From Clostridiales bacterium UBA3678 (lineage in GTDB: Bacteria; Bacillota; Clostridia; TANB77; CAG-508), in assembly GCA_002372935.1 (NCBI GenBank), contig DFJF01000013.1:1-50009 (forward strand): a stretch of 50,009 nucleotides of DNA, read 5' to 3'. Shown one piece after another: positions 25,447 through 34,182 of this stretch. A program made the translations under genes and the position numbers. The notes under the pieces are model-generated. The model searched no databases. It had not been told where the DNA came from and saw only the letters and a list, made by a program, of their open reading frames with translations. Within the stretch, counting starts at the first letter, position 1; every line of letters starts with the position of its first letter.

Positions 25447-27096
25447 ATGGATTTAAAATTAATTTTCAAATATGTACCTACTGGAGAATATAATTTTTCA
25501 ATCCCAGTATCTAAGATAAATTCATCAGAGCAAAATAAAAATTCACAAAGTAAAAAAAATATATATACTTCAATTGAACAAAATTCAAAATATATGAAAT
25601 CAGAATATAATCAAATTATAAATAGTGATATTGTATTTCGTGATTTTTATATTACGGCTAAAAATGTAGAATATAAATCACTTTTAATTTATATTGATGG
25701 AATGGTTGACACAGATTTAATCAATAATTATGTATTAAAACCATTGATGCTTAAAAATACTAACAATACTTTTGATAGCAATATACAAGAATATAATAAT
25801 AAATTGTCTGTTAAAAAAATCAAAAATGTAAATTTATCTGATTATATCTATACAAATCTTATACCTCAAAACGCAGTTACAAAAGAGGAATATTTTGAAG
25901 ATGCAATTTCTGGAATTAATTCTGGTAATTGTGTACTTTTTGTTGATAGCTTAAATATTTCTTTTGATATTGATGTAAAAGGTTTTAAACAAAGAGGTGT
26001 AGAACAGCCACAAAATGAAAATATTATAAAAGGACCTCAAGAGGCTTTTGTAGAAAATATAAGGACAAATACATCACTTTTAAGAAGAATAGTAAATAAT
26101 CAAAATTTGATAATTGAAAATTTATCAGTTGGCAGAATAAATAAAACTAAATGTGCAGTTTGCTATATGCAAAATATCACAAACTCGGATTTAGTAGCAG
26201 AGGCAAAATTTAGACTTAATAATCTTGATGTAGACACAATTATTTCTTCTGGTCAATTAGAACAGTTAATTCAAGATGATACACAAACTGGTATTCCTCA
26301 ACTTTTATCAACAGAAAGACCAGATAAATGTGTTAATGGTTTAATGCAAGGTAGAATCGTAATTTTATTAAATGGAAATCCTTATGCTTTAATTGCACCT
26401 GCTGTAATAACAGATTTCTTATCATCACCTGAAGATTCAAATTTGAATCCTGTATTTGCAAACTTTTTAAGATTTATACGTATTTTAGCTTTAATAATTA
26501 CTTTACTATTACCTGGAATTTACATTGCTGTATCTAGTTTCCATCAAGAAATATTACCTACAGAATTATTATTTTCAATTTTCGCCTCAAAAGAAAGTGT
26601 TCCATTTCCTATTATTTTTGAATTACTTATAATGGAAATTGCATTTGAATTAATTCGTGAAGGTGGATTAAGGTCTCCATCTGCTATTGGTTCAACTCTT
26701 GGAATAATTGGTGCTTTAATTTTAGGTGAAGCTGCAGTTTCTGCCAATATTGTTATTCCATTTTTAATTATCGTTGTTGCAATAACAGGTCTTGCATCAT
26801 TTGCAATTCCTGACTTTTCTTTTGGTTTCCATTTAAGAATGTATAGATTTATATTTATCTTACTTGGATTTACATCAGGATTTCTTGGAATTGGACTTGG
26901 AATTTATTTTTATATTTCTTTAATTTGTAGCTTAAAATCTTTTGGAGTAAATTATACTTCAACATTATTCTCAGAATATTCTCCAATTGGTTTAAAATAT
27001 TTTGTCCCACCATTCTGGAAACAAGAACATAGATCTACATTTCTTTCTCCTAAAAAGGAAGATTCTCAAAATAAAATAAGTATGAAATGGAGATAG
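25447..27096 (+). CDS. Spore germinant receptor subunit A (GerA/GerKA family)
   Basis: The 549-residue protein has a long hydrophilic N-terminal half with the family segments IVFRDFYITAKNVEYKSLLIYIDGMVD and SVGRINKTKCAVCYMQNITN, and a C-terminal half with about five to six membrane helices beginning at FLRFIRILALIITLLLPG. LIREGGLRSPSAIGSTLGIIGALILGEAAVSA is the family signature. It sits in the spore inner membrane and helps sense germinants. An AAGGAG site lies 12 bases before the ATG. It is first of a four-gene operon; the ligand cannot be predicted. Confidence 0.95.
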   Translation: MDLKLIFKYVPTGEYNFSIPVSKINSSEQNKNSQSKKNIYTSIEQNSKYMKSEYNQIINSDIVFRDFYITAKNVEYKSLLIYIDGMVDTDLINNYVLKPLMLKNTNNTFDSNIQEYNNKLSVKKIKNVNLSDYIYTNLIPQNAVTKEEYFEDAISGINSGNCVLFVDSLNISFDIDVKGFKQRGVEQPQNENIIKGPQEAFVENIRTNTSLLRRIVNNQNLIIENLSVGRINKTKCAVCYMQNITNSDLVAEAKFRLNNLDVDTIISSGQLEQLIQDDTQTGIPQLLSTERPDKCVNGLMQGRIVILLNGNPYALIAPAVITDFLSSPEDSNLNPVFANFLRFIRILALIITLLLPGIYIAVSSFHQEILPTELLFSIFASKESVPFPIIFELLIMEIAFELIREGGLRSPSAIGSTLGIIGALILGEAAVSANIVIPFLIIVVAITGLASFAIPDFSFGFHLRMYRFIFILLGFTSGFLGIGLGIYFYISLICSLKSFGVNYTSTLFSEYSPIGLKYFVPPFWKQEHRSTFLSPKKEDSQNKISMKWR

Positions 27097-27165
27097 AGTT
27101 GAAAAATAATTGTCATTTTTTCTTAGTAAAATTTTATTTAAAACAAGGAAGGAACAATATTAATT

Positions 27166-28260
27166 ATGAAAAAATTTAGTAATAAAGAAGCTATTTTTAT
27201 TATTGTTAATTTGTGTTCAAATATAAGTATTTTAATTGCAGATCAAATTATAGTAGATTCATGCTATTCTTCAAGCATACTAAATTCAATTTTTATAAGT
27301 ATTCTTGCACTTGTTATTACTACTATAATTTGTATTTTATATAAAAAATTTGTTGGAATAAATTTACTTGATATTGCAGAATTTATTGGTGGAAAATTTT
27401 TAAAATTTATTATAGGGATATTTTTCTTAATATATGTAATGTTCTCTATGGCAGTTTTATTATGCAAATTGACAAATTGTTTACAAATTGTTTATTACTC
27501 AATGACTGATATAATTTATATTTTACTTTCATTTATATTAGCTACTGGATTTATTTGCAGATTAAGTAATAATGCTTTTTCTAAATCAAATTTAATTGTC
27601 ACATCAGTATCACTAATAGCAATTTTTTTGGTTTTTATAGCAAATACCAATAATTATATATATAATAATATATTCCCCATACTTGGAAATGGAATAAATT
27701 CTACTATTATAGATGGCGCTACAAATTTATTTACTTTTGGAGGTATTGTGTATTTATACTTTTTACCACCAAAATTAAATAATCCTAAAGATTCATTTAA
27801 AGTATCAATATCAGGAATTTTAATATTTTCTATTTTTCTTGTTATATCAGTTACAACAATTACACTTATGTTTAACCCCAAACTTGTAAAAGGACAACTA
27901 TTTCCTATATACACATCTATAAAATATATTGATTTTGGAACATTTTTTGAAAGACTTGATTCTGTATTTTTGTTAATTAGGGTTATGAATTTAGGTTCTT
28001 TTTTAGGTGTATCAATGTCCTTATGTATGGAAATTTTAAAAAATATTCTAAGTGTTACTGATGATAAGCCATTAATCTATCCATTACTTTTATTACTATT
28101 GTCTATTTGTATTTCCTTAGAGAAAATTTCCAAATTTGACATTTTAGAAAATAACTTATTTAAAATTATATTCTTTTCAATAGTTATCAGCTTAGGAATA
28201 TTTATTTTAATTTTGGGAAATATTAAAAAAATTTTTGTTAAGAATAAGGTTTATAGGTAG
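27166..28260 (+). CDS. Spore germinant receptor subunit B (GerAB/GerKB family)
   Basis: The 364-residue protein is almost wholly membrane-embedded, with about ten hydrophobic helices and an APC-transporter-like fold typical of GerB subunits. It starts with the usual SNKEAIFIIVNLCSNISI segment. The GGAAGG site precedes the ATG. It lies 69 bases after subunit A. In this family it forms the likely germinant-binding site with subunits A and C. Confidence 0.92.
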   Translation: MKKFSNKEAIFIIVNLCSNISILIADQIIVDSCYSSSILNSIFISILALVITTIICILYKKFVGINLLDIAEFIGGKFLKFIIGIFFLIYVMFSMAVLLCKLTNCLQIVYYSMTDIIYILLSFILATGFICRLSNNAFSKSNLIVTSVSLIAIFLVFIANTNNYIYNNIFPILGNGINSTIIDGATNLFTFGGIVYLYFLPPKLNNPKDSFKVSISGILIFSIFLVISVTTITLMFNPKLVKGQLFPIYTSIKYIDFGTFFERLDSVFLLIRVMNLGSFLGVSMSLCMEILKNILSVTDDKPLIYPLLLLLLSICISLEKISKFDILENNLFKIIFFSIVISLGIFILILGNIKKIFVKNKVYR

Positions 28261-28298
28261 CCTCTAAAAAACCTAAATTTTAAAATATGGGAATTAAT

Positions 28299-29672
28299 AT
28301 GAAAAAAGTCTTCTACAAAATTTTAATTGTATCTATTGTTTCAATAATATTTATATATGGATTTTCAGGCTCTTACTCAATTTCTAATACAGACAACATT
28401 TCCTATGTTACTGCTTTAGGCATTGATCTTTCAGATGATAAATCATCTCTTCAAGTAACATTCGAATTTATGGATACATCTTCATTTTTTACTAGTGGAG
28501 ATTCTTCAAATACTCCTCCTATTATAAATACAATTGCAGCAACTTCAATATCAAGTGCCATAAATTTACTTAATGTGTATGTAGAAAAAAATATAAATTT
28601 ATCCCACTGCAAAGTTTTTGTGTTTTCACAAGAATTAGCTAAAAAAGGAATATCTTCTGAATTAACAGAGCTTATGAATAATCCTCAAGTACGACCCACT
28701 TCAAATTTAATTATATCAAAATGCAGTGCAAGAGAATATGTCCAAAATTCAACATCTTCATTAGAAAAAATTTTAACAAAATATTATGATATATTTCCAA
28801 AAGGAAGCCGTTCAACAGGTTATACTGCAAATATTACAATAGGTAATTTCTACAACAATCTATTAACTAAATCATCTGGAAATCTTGCAATTTTAGGTAA
28901 TTTAAATGAACTTTATCCTTCTGAAAGTAATAGTAGTCAAAATAGTTCTTCTTCTGAAAGTAGTGATTCTTCTGGGTCTATGATGTCTTCTTCATCTGGT
29001 AAAAACTCTTCAAGTTCAAGCTCCGAAGAAAAAAATACAGATGAAGATAATAAAAAGGCCAAAAAAAAACAAGCTGAAAAAGGAACCATTTCTGTAAAAA
29101 ATTTGATAGCTGGCGATTCTAATATAGTTGGAGATAGAGGTACAGAAAATATTGGATTGGCGGTTTTCAATAATGGAAAATATGTTGGTGAACTTAATGC
29201 TATGGATACACTATGTCATTTGCTTATTCAAGAAGATGTAATAAGTTTTTTACTAACAATTGACAATCCTGAAATTTATGAACATTATATAGATGTTACC
29301 CTCAAAGAAAACATTTCACCTCATATTTCAATTGACATATCAAATGAAAATCCTATAATAAACATCAATATTGATTTAACAGGAAGAATAGCACTAATAA
29401 AAAACTCTACCACAGTTCCAGAAGAAAACAACATTGACTTGGATAAAATTTCCAATGCAGTAAATTTTTCTTTAAAAAACGAAATTTTAGAATATTTAAA
29501 TAAAACAAAAAATACATTTAATTGTGATGTTGATAATTTTTATAGAGATGCTAAAAGAAAATTTAAAACAATTGATGAATATCAAAAATATGATTGGATT
29601 AATAAATATAAAAATTGTGATTTTAATGTGAATGTTAATAGTTTAATACATTTAGGAATAATTGATTCATAA
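28299..29672 (+). CDS. Spore germinant receptor subunit C (Ger(x)C family), lipobox cysteine absent
   Basis: The protein (about 457 residues) has an N-terminal hydrophobic signal and the GerC domain (NISYVTALGIDLSDDKSSLQVTFEF...SKCSAREYVQNSTSSLEKIL; C-terminal YDWINKYKNCDFNVNV). GerC proteins are normally lipoproteins with a Cys where this protein has Ser (FSGSYS in place of the usual GCW). Residues about 207-260 are a Ser-rich, then Lys/Glu-rich insert. I prefer the ATG at 28299; the frame is open from 28287 (MGIN-MKK). Loss of the lipid site should alter anchoring, perhaps leaving it held by its uncleaved signal helix. Confidence 0.88.
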   Translation: MKKVFYKILIVSIVSIIFIYGFSGSYSISNTDNISYVTALGIDLSDDKSSLQVTFEFMDTSSFFTSGDSSNTPPIINTIAATSISSAINLLNVYVEKNINLSHCKVFVFSQELAKKGISSELTELMNNPQVRPTSNLIISKCSAREYVQNSTSSLEKILTKYYDIFPKGSRSTGYTANITIGNFYNNLLTKSSGNLAILGNLNELYPSESNSSQNSSSSESSDSSGSMMSSSSGKNSSSSSSEEKNTDEDNKKAKKKQAEKGTISVKNLIAGDSNIVGDRGTENIGLAVFNNGKYVGELNAMDTLCHLLIQEDVISFLLTIDNPEIYEHYIDVTLKENISPHISIDISNENPIININIDLTGRIALIKNSTTVPEENNIDLDKISNAVNFSLKNEILEYLNKTKNTFNCDVDNFYRDAKRKFKTIDEYQKYDWINKYKNCDFNVNVNSLIHLGIIDS

Positions 29673-29694
29673 TTTATAAAAAGGGAGTAATCTT

Positions 29695-29874
29695 ATGGTT
29701 AAAGTTGTTATAAAACTTATATTTACACTTTTTACAATTGCAATATTTCTATATTGCTCTTCTTATGCAAAATTTGAAATAACAAAAAAAAATAAAATAT
29801 TGTCTGGAATTACTTTTTTTATCTTTACAATACTTTCAATTATATATAGCAATATAGCTTTTTGGACAAGCTAA
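29695..29874 (+). CDS. Small two-helix membrane protein, possible germinant receptor D subunit
   Basis: A 59-codon ORF starts 22 bases after the gerC stop with an AGGGAG site 7 bases before the ATG. The peptide has two hydrophobic helices (VVIKLIFTLFTIAIFLYC and SGITFFIFTILSIIYSNIAF) separated by a short basic loop (KFEITKKNK). Small two-helix D subunits that modulate germination are known in some Bacillus ger operons. Position and topology fit, sequence homology is not shown. A terminator follows at 29920. Confidence 0.65.
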   Translation: MVKVVIKLIFTLFTIAIFLYCSSYAKFEITKKNKILSGITFFIFTILSIIYSNIAFWTS

Positions 29875-29919
29875 ATAAATATCATTTGATAACAGATCTG
29901 TTCTGAGCAAAATATAAAA

Positions 29920-29945
29920 AAAATCAGTTTTTAGCTGATTTTTCT
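29920..29945 (+). terminator. Terminator of the ger operon
   Basis: AAAATCAG (29920-29927) pairs with CTGATTTT (29935-29942), followed by T residues, 46 bases past the last ger gene. Confidence 0.65.
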
Positions 29946-29958
29946 CAATTCATTTTTT

Positions 29959-29993
29959 AAAAAAGTAGCAGAAAGGATCTGTTCCATTCTGCT
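29959..29993 (-). terminator. veg terminator
   Basis: AGCAGAA (29967-29973) pairs with TTCTGCT (29987-29993); the minus strand continues ACTTTTTT. It abuts the veg stop codon. Confidence 0.7.
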
Positions 29994-30290
29994 CTATAAT
30001 TTTACTCTTTTCTTAGTTACTTCGGGTGCAGGTGGTATTAATGGGCTATAAGAATCACCTTCTAGAACTTCAACTTCGACTGTTCTTGTCAAAACATCTG
30101 TATAACTATATGTTGCATTCCTGTCTCCCTCTACATATTTTACAGTAAAAATATTTGGATAAGCTTTTTCTATTGTGGCTTCTTTTTCAAAAGACCTATT
30201 TCTACCTAAAGAACCTTTTATAATAATCTTTTGACCGATTTTGTCTAAAATATCTGTTTTTAAATTTACAATATCTGTAGAATAAATCAT
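29994..30290 (-). CDS. veg: Veg family protein
   Basis: The 98-residue protein matches the Veg family: an N-terminal helix (DIVNLKTDILDKIGQKI), a small SH3-like barrel (ITIKGSLGRNRSFEKEATIEKAYPNIFTVKY, in which the first residue is read as II) and SYSYTDVLTRTVEVEVLE. In Bacillus Veg is highly expressed and promotes biofilm matrix genes. The C-terminal tail PLIPPAPEVTKKRVKL is extra. A GGTG site precedes the ATG. The yabG-veg order is the same as in Bacillus subtilis. Confidence 0.88.
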   Translation of the reverse strand: MIYSTDIVNLKTDILDKIGQKIIIKGSLGRNRSFEKEATIEKAYPNIFTVKYVEGDRNATYSYTDVLTRTVEVEVLEGDSYSPLIPPAPEVTKKRVKL

Positions 30291-30444
30291 ATAATCACCT
30301 TCACTTCAATGTTTATGAGTGAATTCTATCATAATATACATAAAATGTCAAAAGAGATATAAAAGTGTAAAATCGTTGTATTTCTTGATATATCAACGTT
30401 TTTTTTGTATTTTTTCTAAATATTACATTTATATTACAATTAAG

Positions 30445-31035
30445 TTACAAAAATGTAACATTTGTTTTTTTCATCTTTCCAAATGCTCCAATTCCTCCAA
30501 TTCCAGCCTTTCCGTCTTTTAGATTTTTTTCTAATTCTTCTATTGTAATATATTTTAACCAATCTGTTGTTGCAACCTTATGAGCAACAATTAATGGGTC
30601 TAAAAAATCTATCATTATTCTAGCAGGTGAAGAAGCAAAATTTGCACCTGCCATCATTAAAGCTTCAAAATAACTTTGGCATGCACCAGCAAATATTACT
30701 AAGTCTACTTCATAGTTTCTTTCATATCTCCTGGCTTCTTTAACTGTTTCAATAAAATATTTTGAATTTTTGTAATTATTTATATTATTATAATCTCTAT
30801 GTTGTCTTATCATCCCATCATGTCCTGTAATTACTAAAATGTCAGGTTCGTAATATTCCAATAATTCATAAACCACATTTGGTTGTCTATACTCTGATAT
30901 ATTTTTAACTACAGCATTTAAACCATATTTTTTGTAATATTTTAAAGCCTTTTCACTATATCTTCTGTCACCATCTAAATGCAGAATTTTTCCGGTGACA
31001 AAATTTTCTGCTGTTCTAACTTCTGTCGTTTTCAT
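30445..31035 (-). CDS. yabG: Sporulation-specific protease YabG, N-terminally short
   Basis: YabG is a mother-cell protease that processes spore coat proteins. This 196-residue form contains the conserved ENFVTGKILHLDGDRRYSEKAL, EPDILVITGHDG, LVIFAGACQSYFEALMMAGANFASSPAR and a C-terminal GIGGIGAFGK. The Bacillus protein has about 100 more residues at the N terminus, absent here. The start at 31035 has AGGGGTG 5 bases upstream; the open frame extends 22 codons further without a binding site, and those codons do not resemble the missing domain. A sigma-K-like promoter lies at 31063-31091. Confidence 0.9.
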   Translation of the reverse strand: MKTTEVRTAENFVTGKILHLDGDRRYSEKALKYYKKYGLNAVVKNISEYRQPNVVYELLEYYEPDILVITGHDGMIRQHRDYNNINNYKNSKYFIETVKEARRYERNYEVDLVIFAGACQSYFEALMMAGANFASSPARIMIDFLDPLIVAHKVATTDWLKYITIEELEKNLKDGKAGIGGIGAFGKMKKTNVTFL

Positions 31036-31062
31036 TTTATCACCCCTAAAGATGTCATATAA

Positions 31063-31091
31063 TATTTTATGTCGAATATTGGGTGTTAGTG
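31063..31091 (-). promoter_or_regulatory. Sigma-K-like promoter of yabG
   Basis: Minus strand: CAC (31089-31091), 17 bases, CATAAAATA (31063-31071), matching AC-N16/17-CATANNNTA and 27 bases before the start codon. yabG is sigma-K dependent in Bacillus. Confidence 0.55.
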
Positions 31092-31101
31092 AATCAAGCA
31101 C

Positions 31102-31139
31102 AAAAAAACATCTTTAAAATTTATATTTAAAGATGTTTT
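31102..31139 (-). terminator. Terminator of the acyl-CoA synthetase gene
   Basis: A perfect 14-bp stem (31105-31118 with 31126-31139) and 7-base loop, followed on the minus strand by T residues, right after the stop codon. Confidence 0.8.
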
Positions 31140-31143
31140 ACAT

Positions 31144-32859
31144 TTATCTAATTTTATCTTCTTTTAATATTTTATCTATCTCCTCAAATCTCTTAACTTT
31201 AGCTGTTGTAGTTTTTATCATAGGCTCGTCTGTAACAATAATTTTCTTTATATGTTTAAATTTTGTAAGCCCTGCATTTATTTCTTTTATATCATCCCAA
31301 ATTTTACTTTCTATCTCATCTTTTGAAATACCCTTAAAGAACTCTTTATTATACACTATTTTGGCAGAAACAATTAAGTCATCTCCTTTAGGGTAACCAA
31401 ATACCATATTTTCTGCAACATAAGGCAACTCACTTATTAAATTTTCCAATTCTTCTGGATAGATGTTTTTTCCATTCTTTAAAACAATTACACTCTTTTT
31501 TCTTCCTGTAATTTTTATGCAATGATGTTCATCATAATATGCCAAATCTCCTGTATAAAACCACCCATCTTTTAAAACTTCATTTGTAGCTTCTTCATCT
31601 TCATAATAACCAAGCATAACGCTTGGACCTTTTACTGCAATTTCTCCTATTCCGTCCTTGTCTTTATTGTCAATTTTTACTTTTACATTAAATAATGGTT
31701 TTCCTACTGTTCCATGTCCTAATGTCTTTTCATCTTCTGCAGCAACAACAGGTGATGTTTCTGTCAATCCATATCCTTGAACAGTATAAATTCCAAAAGC
31801 ATTAAAATCATCTCCTACTTGTTTATTTAATGCTGCTGCACCACTTATTACAAATCTAAGTTTTCCGCCTAATTCATCAATAATATTTTTAAATATTTTT
31901 CTTCTTACATCTATTCCAATTTTTAATAAACTGTTACTTATTTTTTTACCTTTTTCTAGTTTTTTCATTTGTCCAGTTTTTTCAACAGTTTTCATTATTC
32001 TTTTATGCATTGCCTCTAATATTAATGGAACACATACAAATACAGAAACTTTATATTCTTTTAAATTTTCCTGAATATATCTTAATCCATCACAAAATAC
32101 ATTATTAACACCATCTGATAACATTATTACAATTCCAGTGGATCCAAAAGTGTGATGAAATGGTAAAAATGCCATGTTTACATCTGTATCATAAAATCTA
32201 TAATATGGTCTCATTCCAGTAACATTGCTTGCAATATTTCTATGTGATAGCATTACAGCTTTTGCCAAAGAAGTTGTTCCAGAAGTAAATAAAATTACAC
32301 TCATCTTATCATTATCTATTTTTGCATCTAGATATTCTCTATTTCCACTATTTATTGAAGCATCACCATCTTTTATCATTTGGTTTAGATTTAAAAATCC
32401 TTTTTCTTCTATATCATCCATTATAATAAATTTTTTTACATTTGTACATTGTTCTGCTTTTATTTGTTTCATTAATTCTAAATATTTCTCTTCGAAAATA
32501 ACCGCGTCTGCCCTACTTCTTTGCAAAGAAGATATAATTTCTTGATCTGGAAGCCCCTTGTCTAATGGAACTACAATTCCTACACCATTTAAAACTGCAA
32601 GATAACTTAAAACCCATTCATATCTGTTTTTGCTTATTACTGCAACTCTTTTATCTTTCAATCCTTGTTTAATTAATTCTGTTCCTAATGAATCTATCTG
32701 TCTTCCCAGTTTTTTATATGTAATTTTTCTATAACTTACATTTTTGTCTTTATTTATTTTTATTGTAAAAGCTGTTTTATCAGCAAATTTCTCCACTGAA
32801 TTTCTTATTATCTCCCTTACATTTTGAAAATCATGAAACTCTATTTTCTTTTCTTTCAT
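31144..32859 (-). CDS. Long-chain acyl-CoA synthetase-like AMP-binding enzyme
   Basis: The 571-residue protein belongs to the ANL superfamily that adenylates carboxylic acids and usually transfers them to CoA. The phosphate loop is VILFTSGTTSLAKAVMLSH (Ser and Ala replace the common Gly and Pro). VQGYGLTETSPVVAAE and WFYTGDLAYYDEHHCIKITGRKKSVIVLKNGKNIYP are the later signatures, and the catalytic Lys is in TTAKVKR. Length is typical of FadD-like enzymes. Substrate is not readable; fatty acids are likely. An A-T rich hairpin lies just before its binding site (32879-32912). Confidence 0.9.
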   Translation of the reverse strand: MKEKKIEFHDFQNVREIIRNSVEKFADKTAFTIKINKDKNVSYRKITYKKLGRQIDSLGTELIKQGLKDKRVAVISKNRYEWVLSYLAVLNGVGIVVPLDKGLPDQEIISSLQRSRADAVIFEEKYLELMKQIKAEQCTNVKKFIIMDDIEEKGFLNLNQMIKDGDASINSGNREYLDAKIDNDKMSVILFTSGTTSLAKAVMLSHRNIASNVTGMRPYYRFYDTDVNMAFLPFHHTFGSTGIVIMLSDGVNNVFCDGLRYIQENLKEYKVSVFVCVPLILEAMHKRIMKTVEKTGQMKKLEKGKKISNSLLKIGIDVRRKIFKNIIDELGGKLRFVISGAAALNKQVGDDFNAFGIYTVQGYGLTETSPVVAAEDEKTLGHGTVGKPLFNVKVKIDNKDKDGIGEIAVKGPSVMLGYYEDEEATNEVLKDGWFYTGDLAYYDEHHCIKITGRKKSVIVLKNGKNIYPEELENLISELPYVAENMVFGYPKGDDLIVSAKIVYNKEFFKGISKDEIESKIWDDIKEINAGLTKFKHIKKIIVTDEPMIKTTTAKVKRFEEIDKILKEDKIR

Positions 32860-32878
32860 AATTTATCTCATCCTTCCT

Positions 32879-32912
32879 AAATTAATAAATTTTTTTAAGA
32901 ATTTATTAATTT
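32879..32912 (-). promoter_or_regulatory. AT-rich hairpin in the acyl-CoA synthetase leader
   Basis: AAATTAATAAAT pairs with ATTTATTAATTT directly upstream of the AGGAAGG binding site on the minus strand. It could be an operator or a structure that affects translation. Confidence 0.3.
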
Positions 32913-32940
32913 AATCTCAGCCTCTCATTAATAATTTTTA

Positions 32941-32973
32941 TAAAATAAAAATCTAGTATTTTATTACTAGATT
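32941..32973 (-). terminator. Terminator downstream of the membrane protein at 33044
   Basis: AATCTAGTA (32950-32958) pairs with TACTAGATT (32965-32973), followed on the minus strand by TTTATTTTAT. Confidence 0.6.
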
Positions 32974-33043
32974 ATCTCATTTTAAAATTTGTATGTCAAT
33001 AAATTTGACCATTAATTCTATATATTATTATTGTTTTATATAT

Positions 33044-33376
33044 TTAAGTCTTATTTTCTGACCATCTATTTAATTTTATTTCTTTGTATCTTTCTAATAT
33101 GAATTCATATTTATCATTTTCTTCTTCCCACAGTTCCCTTGGCATTTTATCAAAGGCTTCAAAAATTGTTTCTGCTTCTTTTAAATATAATATTTGTTGT
33201 TGTGGTGTTAAATATTCATATCTTTTTGAATAATCATATAATCTATCCAATGTCTGATCAGCTTGTATAAAACTCCAAAAATCTTTTACATTTATTCCAA
33301 ATAATCTAATTTGTAAAATTGCATATCCTACTAACGCAAATATTATCAATATTAATATATATATAACATATAACAT
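33044..33376 (-). CDS. Small membrane protein, function unknown
   Basis: About 110 residues: one N-terminal membrane helix (MLYVIYILILIIFALVGYAIL) and a polar, helical C-terminal domain rich in Glu, Tyr and Lys (SFIQADQTLDRLYDYSKRYEYLTPQQQIL...DKMPRELWEEENDKYEF). I start at 33376, 11 bases after AAGGGAG; the frame is open to 33436 without a better site. It stands alone between a terminator and two tRNA genes. No family recognised. Confidence 0.6.
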   Translation of the reverse strand: MLYVIYILILIIFALVGYAILQIRLFGINVKDFWSFIQADQTLDRLYDYSKRYEYLTPQQQILYLKEAETIFEAFDKMPRELWEEENDKYEFILERYKEIKLNRWSENKT

Positions 33377-33509
33377 GCTAGATTTACACTCCCTTAGCTC
33401 ATTAGTACATTTATAGTATACCAATGTTTTTGTCATTTGTCAATTTTTCTACAAATTTATTCATGAAATGATTTTATATTCTTATAAAAAGTTAGAATAG
33501 AAACATTAT

Positions 33510-33583
33510 TGGAGCAGATGATGGGAATCGAACCCACCTCCTAGCCTTGGGAAGGCCATATTCTACCAATGAACTACATCTGC
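33510..33583 (-). tRNA. tRNA-Gly (CCC)
   Basis: The 74-nt cloverleaf has acceptor GCAGATG/CATCTGC, D arm TAGTTCATTGGTAGA, anticodon loop TTCCCAA (anticodon CCC, codon GGG), T arm GTGGGTTCGATTCCCAT, discriminator T and an encoded CCA. It is one base downstream of tRNA-Thr and co-transcribed with it. Confidence 0.93.
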
Positions 33584-33584
33584 A

Positions 33585-33660
33585 TGGAGCCTACAACGGG
33601 AATTGAACCCGTGACCTCATCCTTACCAAGGATGCACTCTACCAACTGAGCTATGAAGGC
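33585..33660 (-). tRNA. tRNA-Thr (GGU)
   Basis: The 76-nt cloverleaf has acceptor GCCTTCA/TGTAGGC with a T-T mismatch at 5-68, D arm TAGCTCAGTTGGTAGAG, anticodon loop TTGGTAA (anticodon GGT, codon ACC), T arm ACGGGTTCAATTCCCGT and encoded CCA. It is transcribed first in the tRNA pair, from the promoter at 33673-33701. Confidence 0.93.
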
Positions 33661-33672
33661 AACTACTTTTTT

Positions 33673-33701
33673 ATTATAATGTAAAAGAAGAAAAAAATCA
33701 A
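33673..33701 (-). promoter_or_regulatory. Promoter of the tRNA pair
   Basis: TTGATT (33696-33701), 17 bases, TATAAT (33673-33678) on the minus strand, 13 bases before the tRNA-Thr 5' end. Confidence 0.65.
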
Positions 33702-33707
33702 TTACTT

Positions 33708-34109
33708 TTAATTATTTTCATCATTATTTTCATTCCAATCAAGTTCAATAACATTTTCACATTCTGGACAAGTTATTTCTTTTTCGTTTTCATCAATAAA
33801 AGCATCAAATTTAAAATTACAGTATGGACAATCAATTTCAAAATCTTCTCCGCCTTCATATATATCATCATACATAAACTTTAATCTTTCATCAATTTCA
33901 TCCATTCTTTTTTGTTGCTTATCTTGTCTAGTTTCCAAATTGTTTATTTCTTCTTTTTTATATTCTATAATTGTATTCATAGTATCCATTATGGTGTCAA
34001 ATAATTTTTCAGTCCTTTTTATCATATAAGCCAAAGTCTCTTCGTCTTTTATTTTGTTTTCCATATCTGTGATAAATTGCATCATTTCTTTTTTAAAATC
34101 TTCTAGCAC
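33708..34109 (-). CDS. Coiled-coil protein with C-terminal zinc ribbon (CD1247-like)
   Basis: About 133 residues. The first 90 form charged helices (FKKEMMQFITDMENKIKDEETLAYMI...KQQKRMDEIDERLKFMYDD), then a zinc ribbon CPYCNFKFDAFIDENEKEITCPEC and an acidic tail. I start at the GTG at 34109, 6 bases after AAGGAG; the frame is open upstream to 34151. Similar small zinc-ribbon proteins lie near efp and sporulation genes in many Clostridia. It follows efp by 73 bases. The function is not known. Confidence 0.7.
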   Translation of the reverse strand: MLEDFKKEMMQFITDMENKIKDEETLAYMIKRTEKLFDTIMDTMNTIIEYKKEEINNLETRQDKQQKRMDEIDERLKFMYDDIYEGGEDFEIDCPYCNFKFDAFIDENEKEITCPECENVIELDWNENNDENN

Positions 34110-34182
34110 TTTGTTCTCCTTTTTTATATAAAAAATATAGGAAGCTAGCAATATTTATTACTAAATCTTCCCCATTTTAAAA

